From Gammaproteobacteria bacterium (GTDB lineage Bacteria > Pseudomonadota > Gammaproteobacteria > Arenicellales > Arenicellaceae), in contig DNHK01000390.1 in the NCBI GenBank assembly GCA_003485905.1, forward strand, positions 1-6,935: a DNA stretch of 6,935 bases, read 5' to 3'. Under the pieces are notes generated by a model. It ran no database searches. It was not told the origin of the DNA and worked only from the letters and a program-made list of their open reading frames with translations. Of the stretch, positions 1 to 5,124 are shown one piece after another. The translations under genes were made by a program, and so were the position numbers. Position 1 is the first letter of the stretch; each line of letters starts with the position of its first letter.

Positions 1-960
1 CAGCCGGATGAAGTTCCAGCGGATAAATTGAAATATGAAGGTGTAATGCTTTTTGATATTAGTGATCCCGAGAATCCGTTAGAGCTTTCTCACTGGGAAA
101 CAGGAGCCTACGGCGTACACAGAAATATTCTGCATGACGGTTATGCCTACCTGTCCGCCAGCGCGCCGGGTTATCGTGCCCAGATATTTAAAATATTGGA
201 TGTTAGAGACCCTAAGAATCCCAAGGAAGTAGGTCAATGGGCGCAATTTGGACAGCGCTTAGGCGAAGAGCGTCAAGATGGCGTCATTCCAAGCTTTCAT
301 GGACCCGCTATTATTAGCCCTGATGGCAACACTGCCGTATTAGGTTTTACGCCAGATATGGTTACTTTGGATATCAGCGATAAAGCGAATCCGACGGTGG
401 TTGGTCGTCTGCAAATTGTTCCGCCGTTTGTGAATAACGTCACCCAGTCGGTGCATTCAGTGATTCCGTATTGGGAGAAGGGTTTGGTTTACGTAAATGG
501 TGAACCAAAGATTCAGCAGTGCGGGGAGTCGATATCTGCCAATATCATGGTGCAGAATGCTGACCCCACAAAACCTTATATGATGTCTACGTTTCCGATT
601 CCAGAAGTGCCAGAAGGTTTTGCTTGGGACAATTTTTGTGATAGACCTGGGCGATTCGGTCCGCACAACGTTAACAATGAAATTCACAACCAGGACGTGA
701 TGCAGCCAAACGAATTGATTCATCTAGCCTATTTTAATGCTGGGGTACGTGTTTATGATGTTGCTGAGCCACGCTTACCTAAAGAAGTAGGCTGGTTTCT
801 ACCGGGTGATCCGGCAACGCCAAAGCGTTCGCAATCTGGTTATATGCCTATCTCGATCACACAGGAAGTGCTTGTTGATACCAGAGGCAATATCTTCACC
901 TCTGGTGCAACTGGCATGTATGTTCTCCGAAATAGCGGTGAGTTGGGAGATCGTTGGTAA
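1..960 (+). CDS. LVIVD-repeat beta-propeller protein, 5' end missing
   Basis: The reading frame is open from the first base, so the start and any signal peptide lie outside the window; 319 residues and a TAA stop are visible. Four copies of an LVIVD-type blade motif can be seen, of the pattern hydrophobic strand, then D-I/V-x-D/E-P-x-x-P, then h-V-G. They lie at about visible residues 14-27 (MLFDISDPENP), 62-78 (ILDVRDPKNPKEVG), 119-135 (LDISDKANPTVVG) and 248-264 (VYDVAEPRLPKEVG). A FGPHNVNNE stretch at about 219-227 resembles the His-containing loops common in such propellers. LVIVD proteins are generally exported or surface-associated and most have no known reaction, so a scaffold or binding role is inference. 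A TTG at 28 could be read as a start, but the frame and propeller pattern continue upstream of it, so the gene is better treated as truncated by the window edge. A strong terminator follows the gene. Confidence 0.85.
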   Translation, partial: QPDEVPADKLKYEGVMLFDISDPENPLELSHWETGAYGVHRNILHDGYAYLSASAPGYRAQIFKILDVRDPKNPKEVGQWAQFGQRLGEERQDGVIPSFHGPAIISPDGNTAVLGFTPDMVTLDISDKANPTVVGRLQIVPPFVNNVTQSVHSVIPYWEKGLVYVNGEPKIQQCGESISANIMVQNADPTKPYMMSTFPIPEVPEGFAWDNFCDRPGRFGPHNVNNEIHNQDVMQPNELIHLAYFNAGVRVYDVAEPRLPKEVGWFLPGDPATPKRSQSGYMPISITQEVLVDTRGNIFTSGATGMYVLRNSGELGDRW

Positions 961-1003
961 AAACAATAAGCTGGTAAAGACAATAAGATGGTAGTAAAAA
1001 AGG
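955..1003 (+). repeat. 17-nt-period tandem repeat over the stop codon
   Basis: TGGTAAAAACAATAAG at 955-970 is followed by TGGTAAAGACAATAAG at 972-987, identical over 16 positions except one A/G difference, with a period of 17 nt. A third, degenerate unit (TGGTAGTAAAAAAGG) begins at 989 and runs into the terminator stem. The first unit starts exactly at the last codon (TGG, Trp) and stop (TAA) of the upstream gene, so the second copy carries a duplicate Trp-stop in another frame. Replication slippage is the simplest explanation. No function is evident. Confidence 0.7.
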
Positions 1004-1030
1004 CGGTGTTCCAAATACATCGCCTTTTTT
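996..1030 (+). terminator. Rho-independent terminator after the LVIVD gene
   Basis: A perfect 10-bp inverted repeat, AAAAAAGGCG (996-1005) and CGCCTTTTTT (1021-1030), is extended inward by a G-U pair and three further pairs (1006-1009 with 1017-1020), leaving a 7-nt loop. It ends in six T residues. Because the stem begins with six A residues, it could also work for transcription from the other strand. It is only 6 nt upstream of the Shine-Dalgarno site of the next gene, which leaves no room for a promoter between them. Confidence 0.85.
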
Positions 1031-1036
1031 ATTGAT

Positions 1037-1041
1037 AGGAG
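1037..1041 (+). promoter_or_regulatory. Ribosome binding site that fixes the TTG start at 1051
   Basis: AGGAG ends 9 nt before TTG 1051. No ATG or GTG near this position would keep the signal peptide, so this site decides the start codon. Confidence 0.8.
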
Positions 1042-1050
1042 TTACTCAAG

Positions 1051-2079
1051 TTGAAATTAATTTTTGCGCTATCGTTAACGCTTGCTGCTAGTGCAGCTTT
1101 TGCCCACCACGGAAGTACAGGGCAGTTTAACCACGATATAGAGCTGGACGTTTCGGGGGTTGTCACCGATATCCGTTATGTTAATCCACATTCTTATGTG
1201 TATTTCGATGTAACCAATGATGCGGGGGGAGTTGATCCTTGGCGTTGTGAAATGCGTGCCGGCAGCTTGCTAAAAAGGAGTGGTTGGACTGAAGAGATGT
1301 TTGCTGAGGGAACAGAGATTTCTATTCATGGTTCGGCTGCCCGACGAGAAGAGTTTGGTTGTTACACCAACACAATCACGTTTGCTGATGGCCGTGTTAT
1401 TCAGAGAAATGAAACTATCGAGCTAGTAGCTGCAGATGAACCCGTACCTGTGGACGTTCAGCTTGCGCCGGGCACGCCGAATATCAACGGAAACTGGAAC
1501 TGGGTGCGTGCCCCAAGAATTGCTGGCGCTCCCCGTGGAGGCGGTGTGCCCTATGCTGTAACAGCATTGAATTTAACCGAAACCGAGGGCTTTCATCGAG
1601 AAATGAACCCTAGGTTTCACTGTGAAGCGACCAATATTTTTCACGATTGGACCTTCGATGAGCACGTCAATACGATCACTCAATCTGATGATGAGATCGA
1701 GCTTAAATATGGTTTTATGGATATTGTGCGGACTATCTATTTGAATATGGATGAGCATCCTACAAATATCGTTGCTAGCCGAGCTGGACATTCCATTGGA
1801 AAATGGGAAAGCAATACCTTGGTTATAGATACCATTGGTTTTTTACCCGGTTGGCTTGAAGCCACTCGTGTAGGCGTGAAACATGGTGTCAATATACACA
1901 CTACCGAGCGATTTACACTTAGTGAAGATGGTCAATCGCTCGTGCTCAGCTACACAATTGATGATCCTGATTATCTCGAAGAGCCTTATACCCGTGAAGT
2001 TACCGTAATCAGGACGCCTGCTGCTTACGATCCATATCAGTGTGAGGACCTTACCGAGGAAATTACCGAAGGTTTTTAG
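1051..2079 (+). CDS. Exported DUF6152-like protein with C-terminal domain, paralogue 1
   Basis: This is a 342-residue protein of unknown function. The TTG start is supported by AGGAG 9 nt upstream and by a complete Sec signal peptide directly after it: a hydrophobic core at residues 3-15 and an A-F-A cleavage motif at 16-18. The mature protein is therefore predicted to begin His19-His20-Gly. Residues about 19-120 match my knowledge of DUF6152: the leading HH, the G-x-V-T-x-I-x-Y-x-NPH segment with NPH at 45-47, a PWRCEM strand at 63-68, and a final FADGRVI at 111-117. Residues about 145-342 form a second domain with SIGKWESNTLVIDTIGF (248-264), TERFTLSEDGQSL (285-297) and DDPDYLEEPYT (304-314). 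It starts and ends with cysteines C191 and C331 that have partners in the paralogue, suggesting a disulfide. C66 and C104 are extra. The protein is probably periplasmic. A terminator lies just upstream and a possible promoter for the next gene lies downstream. The family call is fairly firm; the function is unknown. Confidence 0.85.
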   Translation: MKLIFALSLTLAASAAFAHHGSTGQFNHDIELDVSGVVTDIRYVNPHSYVYFDVTNDAGGVDPWRCEMRAGSLLKRSGWTEEMFAEGTEISIHGSAARREEFGCYTNTITFADGRVIQRNETIELVAADEPVPVDVQLAPGTPNINGNWNWVRAPRIAGAPRGGGVPYAVTALNLTETEGFHREMNPRFHCEATNIFHDWTFDEHVNTITQSDDEIELKYGFMDIVRTIYLNMDEHPTNIVASRAGHSIGKWESNTLVIDTIGFLPGWLEATRVGVKHGVNIHTTERFTLSEDGQSLVLSYTIDDPDYLEEPYTREVTVIRTPAAYDPYQCEDLTEEITEGF

Positions 2080-2116
2080 TTTTTTGAATTCTGTCTTTGG
2101 AATACCAGGTATCTAA

Positions 2117-2143
2117 AACGCTAGTTTCCATACAGGAAGCGTT
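2117..2143 (+). other. Small interrupted hairpin in the intergenic gap
   Basis: AACGC (2117-2121) pairs with GCGTT (2139-2143), and inside it TTCC (2126-2129) pairs with GGAA (2135-2138) around a 5-nt loop; a 4-nt bulge (2122-2125) separates the two stems. No T-run follows, so it is not a typical terminator. It could limit 3' decay of the upstream mRNA or be chance. Confidence 0.3.
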
Positions 2144-2169
2144 GATATGTCAATTAATTAGTGTATAAG
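2142..2169 (+). promoter_or_regulatory. Candidate sigma70-type promoter for paralogue 2
   Basis: TTGATA (2142-2147) and TATAAG (2164-2169) each match five of six consensus bases and are 16 nt apart. Transcription would begin near 2176, giving a leader of about 120 nt before the ATG at 2298. The leader contains a 5-bp TGGCT/AGCCA hairpin at 2214-2230. The call rests on consensus matching alone. Confidence 0.4.
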
Positions 2170-2297
2170 GTTAGAATCATTGCTCGTTAACGCACTTAGA
2201 GTTAAAGGGTGGTTGGCTAATTTTCAGCCATCGCACTAATTGCAAATTTCTGCATCTGGAAGTAAGCAGGCTATTAACCTCGATACAGGTAGGAAAA

Positions 2298-3296
2298 ATG
2301 AAATTGAAAGCGTTCATAATAATCATTTCACTTTTGTCGATAACAAGCATTTCTTATGGTCATCATTCCATATCTCCGTTTGATCGAACTGCGTGGCTCG
2401 AATTTGAAGGTGTAGTGACTAAATTGAATTGGCGTAATCCTCATTTTGGTATGACTGTTAGTGTTACCAAGGACGATGGTTCTATAGAAGAATGGGAGAT
2501 TGTGGCTGATGCAATCAATTCCTTAATGCGAAGAGGGCTTACTCGAGAAAATTTCGCGGTGGGAGAAACCATTCGCTTAGGTGGGTGGCCATCTTCACAG
2601 GGTCGACTAGAAATGTTGTCAACCAACGCTCTGTTTGCTAACGGGCAGGAATATATAATGCGGGATACGGATACTCCTTTAGTTTGGACTTCACCAGAAG
2701 GAGATATCGCAAAGCCAACCGACCCTGACGTAGCGTCTGATTTATTTAGAGTGTGGAGTTACAAGGCGATTTATGTAAGAAAGAACCCGTTCAAGTTAAC
2801 AGAAAAATCTGCACAGGCTGTCGCGCAATACGACCCTTTTGTGGATATGCCTTCGTTGCGATGCATACCCCCGAGTATGCCTAACGCGATTTTGAGTCCC
2901 TATCCCTTTGAGTTTTCAGAAGAGGGCGATGATATTCGACTAAGCATTGAAGAATGGGGCTCAGAGCGATTGATTGATATGACCTCCTCTCAGATACCTC
3001 AAGATGCACCCAGATCAAGACTGGGGTACTCAATCGGCAGATTTGAAAATGGCTCTCTGCATGTTCACACCGAACGACTAATTAACGGATTACTTGATGA
3101 TGATGGTTCGTTGATGAGTCAAGACGCTACGCTAGATGAAGTCTTCACGATTGCACAAGATGGTATTACGTTGAATTACGAGGTAACCGTAACCGACCCC
3201 GAATACCTTGTAGAACCAGCCACCTGGATAGCTGCATGGCAATGGAATCCGGATACTATTATGCGGCCGTATGAATGTGAATTTGACGCTCAATAG
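2298..3296 (+). CDS. Exported DUF6152-like protein with C-terminal domain, paralogue 2
   Basis: This 332-residue protein is a diverged paralogue of the preceding gene product; function unknown. The ATG start is preceded by a purine-rich AGGTAGGA at 2287-2294. A Sec signal peptide has a KLK n-region, a hydrophobic core at residues 5-18 and an S-Y-G cleavage motif at 19-21, so the mature protein should begin His22-His23-Ser. The DUF6152-like part covers about residues 22-122: EFEGVVTKLNWRNPH with NPH at 47-49, then EEWEIVADAINSLMRRGL, ending in FANGQEYIM. The C-terminal domain (about 148-332) shares with paralogue 1 the GYSIGRFENGSL (243-254), EVFTIAQDG (281-289), TDPEYLVEP (299-307) and PYECE elements, and the cysteine pair C189/C327. 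The central region differs strongly between the two, so this is an old duplication or separate acquisition rather than a recent copy. It is probably periplasmic and probably has its own promoter at about 2142-2169. Confidence 0.85.
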   Translation: MKLKAFIIIISLLSITSISYGHHSISPFDRTAWLEFEGVVTKLNWRNPHFGMTVSVTKDDGSIEEWEIVADAINSLMRRGLTRENFAVGETIRLGGWPSSQGRLEMLSTNALFANGQEYIMRDTDTPLVWTSPEGDIAKPTDPDVASDLFRVWSYKAIYVRKNPFKLTEKSAQAVAQYDPFVDMPSLRCIPPSMPNAILSPYPFEFSEEGDDIRLSIEEWGSERLIDMTSSQIPQDAPRSRLGYSIGRFENGSLHVHTERLINGLLDDDGSLMSQDATLDEVFTIAQDGITLNYEVTVTDPEYLVEPATWIAAWQWNPDTIMRPYECEFDAQ

Positions 3297-3362
3297 GCTG
3301 ATTAATCCACTATTTGTAGTTGCCGATCGTAGTTGATGTAAGCAATTCAAGTATTTTGATGC

Positions 3363-3409
3363 CCGCTGTACGCCGATAGCGGAGATTCAGACAAATTTGA
3401 AATCGGCGT
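3363..3409 (+). promoter_or_regulatory. Possible H-type pseudoknot in the amidohydrolase leader
   Basis: CCGCT (3363-3367) pairs with AGCGG (3378-3382). The 10-nt loop contains ACGCCGAT (3370-3377), the exact reverse complement of ATCGGCGT (3402-3409). The two stems (5 and 8 bp) can form together as an H-type pseudoknot with loops of 2, 0 and 19 nt, or compete as alternative hairpins. The element ends 15 nt before the ribosome binding site, where it could affect translation. The pairing is directly visible; formation and function are inference. Confidence 0.35.
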
Positions 3410-3424
3410 TTAATCACGACTCGG

Positions 3425-3430
3425 TAGGAG
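3425..3430 (+). promoter_or_regulatory. Ribosome binding site favouring the TTG start at 3438
   Basis: TAGGAG ends 7 nt before TTG 3438 and 13 nt before ATG 3444. The normal spacing favours TTG, although the ATG start would only remove two residues (Met-Lys). Confidence 0.65.
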
Positions 3431-3437
3431 AATTACA

Positions 3438-4973
3438 TTGAAAATGACTCGTAAGTCCTTTCTGCGCCTAACGGCTGCAGCTGCCGCCTCAACGGCTTTT
3501 GGTAAACAGGCTTTTGCTCAATCTTCTGTGGGCAGTGTGCCTGACGGGAGCGCATCAAACGGACCGCTATTGATACGTGGTGCGGATCTACTGACCATGG
3601 ATCCTGAGCTAAAAGAAATCGAAGGAGCCGATGTTCTGGTCGAAAATGGAAAAATTGCAGCTGTAGGTAAGGGCTTGGCCAGAGAAGGAGCTGAAGTAAT
3701 TGATGGTGGCGGCATGATTCTTATGCCTGGCATGTCGGATGGGCACCGTCATGTTTGGCAGATTATCGATGCAGGAAGACTGGCGAAAACTGCTCCGTCG
3801 GGTTACGCGGGCTACCAGGAATGGAAAATGCGGACTATCGTTTCGATGACGCCTGAAGATCATTATCTCGGAGGACTGGTAGGAGGTTTGCTGGCGATCG
3901 ACTCCGGTGTCACATCGATCATTGATTACGCACATGGGCAAATCAATGAGGAGAATGCATTAGCTGCCGCACGGGGCATCAAAGACTCTGGAATTAGCGG
4001 GTGGTTTGCCTTTCAGATGGGTGTTTCTTCGTCATATAGGCCAGGGGATACAGTCCCTCTTGCGGATGCGCATGCTCAACGAATTGCCGAGACTACCGAG
4101 GTGCATTGGTCGATAGCGGAGCGTCTGCAGAAAGAAATATTTTCTGACAATGCTGCGGTTATGCAGTTAAGTCTTGCACCCTCCTCAGTTAACGGTAGCT
4201 TGCTATCAGAGATTGAGACGGAATGGTCTCGAATCAGAGCCATGGGCGTAAAATTGATCTCATCTCATTTACATAAGACGGCAGAACCAATGCCGGAGGG
4301 CTACATGGGATACCGAGATTCTGGAATCCCGGATCTTCATAAGGCTGGTCTCTTGGGCCCGGACTATCATTGTACTCACGCCAACAAGCTTACCGCAGAA
4401 GAACTTGAAATGTTGCGTGACAGCGGTGGCATGGTTTGCGCGACAGCCATGGGTGAATTTCCCTATATGGCTGCAGAAGCTATTCGTGGACCTTCGGTGC
4501 ACGCTCGGGCGCGTGCGGCAGGTGTGGCGGCCGGCATAGGTGTAGACGTAAATTTAGTATTAACTCAGGACTATTTTGAGCACATTCGCGCTGCCTTCTG
4601 GTCTCATTATCTGGAACCTGCGGGTGTTGACATTGCCAAGCAGTACAAGTCTGAGGACGTACTCGATTTTGCCACGGCTCTGGGCGCTAAAAGTATGCGG
4701 CTTGGCGATGAGACTGGGAGTATTACGGTGGGCAAACGAGCTGATCTTGTATTACTTAGAACGGACCGCATGGGTTTTGCTATGCAGGGAACCTTGGCCG
4801 ATCGAGTGCTTAATTACGCATCGCGAGAGGATATTGATAGCGTTTGGATCAGCGGTCAAGCGAAAAAGCGCAATGGCAAGATGATCGGCGTTGATTGGCC
4901 TGAACTAAAAGCGCAGGTCGCGGCGGCCCAAGCGCGTTTTGGGCCGCTAGCGGACACCATTACATTCACGTGA
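3438..4973 (+). CDS. Exported amidohydrolase, TrzA/deaminase-like
   Basis: This 511-residue protein belongs to the metal-dependent amidohydrolase superfamily (TIM barrel with a small beta-sandwich), nearest in pattern to the TrzA/AtzB/MTA-SAH deaminase group, which hydrolyse C-N or C-Cl bonds on ring or amide substrates. A Tat-like signal occupies residues 1-27: T-R-K-S-F-L-R, an Ala-rich core and A-F-A before Q28. The N-terminal sandwich strands are LIRGADLLTMD and VLVENGKIAAVG, leading to LMPGMSDGHRH. Metal ligands visible by family pattern are H103 and H105 (HxH), H277 (SHLHKTA), H314 (THANKLT) and D370 (GVD). The C-terminal part has the typical GSITVGKRADLVLLRTDR (428-444). Two oddities: the Tat motif has RK instead of RR, and residue 280 is Lys where relatives with HLHETA have the proton-shuttling Glu. 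The length is at the upper end for the family because of the signal and a 30-residue linker. Substrate cannot be read from sequence; activity is likely but not certain. Confidence 0.85.
   Translation: MKMTRKSFLRLTAAAAASTAFGKQAFAQSSVGSVPDGSASNGPLLIRGADLLTMDPELKEIEGADVLVENGKIAAVGKGLAREGAEVIDGGGMILMPGMSDGHRHVWQIIDAGRLAKTAPSGYAGYQEWKMRTIVSMTPEDHYLGGLVGGLLAIDSGVTSIIDYAHGQINEENALAAARGIKDSGISGWFAFQMGVSSSYRPGDTVPLADAHAQRIAETTEVHWSIAERLQKEIFSDNAAVMQLSLAPSSVNGSLLSEIETEWSRIRAMGVKLISSHLHKTAEPMPEGYMGYRDSGIPDLHKAGLLGPDYHCTHANKLTAEELEMLRDSGGMVCATAMGEFPYMAAEAIRGPSVHARARAAGVAAGIGVDVNLVLTQDYFEHIRAAFWSHYLEPAGVDIAKQYKSEDVLDFATALGAKSMRLGDETGSITVGKRADLVLLRTDRMGFAMQGTLADRVLNYASREDIDSVWISGQAKKRNGKMIGVDWPELKAQVAAAQARFGPLADTITFT
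4923..4947 (+). other. GC-rich 9-bp inverted repeat inside the amidohydrolase 3' end
   Basis: GCGGCCCAA (4923-4931) and TTGGGCCGC (4939-4947) are perfect reverse complements around a 7-nt loop, within the coding sequence about 24 nt before the stop. No T-run follows. It may stall ribosomes or protect mRNA, or may simply reflect Ala/Gly-rich codons. Confidence 0.5.
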
Positions 4974-5022
4974 TCTGGGTAGGGCGCTTTTGTCGACTTT
5001 ACGTTCACAGGCTAATCCCTTG

Positions 5023-5049
5023 AGGGGCCCTCAATAGAGGGCCTTTTTT
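5023..5049 (+). terminator. Rho-independent terminator after the amidohydrolase
   Basis: GGCCCTC (5026-5032) pairs with GAGGGCC (5037-5043) around an AATA tetraloop and is followed by six T residues (5044-5049). G-U and A-U pairs at the base (5023-5025 with 5044-5046) lengthen the stem. It begins 50 nt after the stop codon and separates the amidohydrolase from the transporter gene. Confidence 0.88.
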
Positions 5050-5074
5050 CAGTTTAAGATTTGCCCCAGAAGAA

Positions 5075-5101
5075 TTGATTCAAATAGATTCAGATTACAA
5101 T
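5075..5101 (+). promoter_or_regulatory. Weak candidate promoter for the transporter gene
   Basis: TTGATT (5075-5080) and TACAAT (5096-5101) resemble -35 and -10 boxes, but the 15-nt spacer is shorter than the usual 16-18. The position, between a terminator and the ATG at 5125, is suitable. The short leader has no clear Shine-Dalgarno sequence before the start codon, which is preceded by a T-run. Confidence 0.3.
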
Positions 5102-5124
5102 AACGAATTTCTACACTGTTTTTT

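Noticed and set aside
457..723. Minus-strand open frame opposite the LVIVD gene
   Set aside because: It overlaps a well-supported propeller gene, has no recognisable family pattern and no fitting ribosome binding site; the same applies to the other minus-strand frames (799-1020, 1573-1791, 2441-2626, 3132-3350, 3518-3733, 3609-3941, 4269-4502, 5661-5873).
28..960. Complete LVIVD gene starting at TTG 28
   Set aside because: The same frame is open to base 1, and no Shine-Dalgarno sequence or signal peptide supports a start at 28.
806..994. Plus-strand open frame overlapping the end of the LVIVD gene
   Set aside because: It is an alternative frame of the propeller gene and the repeat after it, with no protein pattern.
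3314..3342. Possible promoter (TTGTAG with TGTAAG) upstream of the amidohydrolase
   Set aside because: Spacing is 17 nt but the boxes match consensus at only three and four of six bases.
4576..4884. Plus-strand frame inside the amidohydrolase
   Set aside because: It lies wholly within the conserved C-terminal half of the amidohydrolase in another frame and shows no family features.
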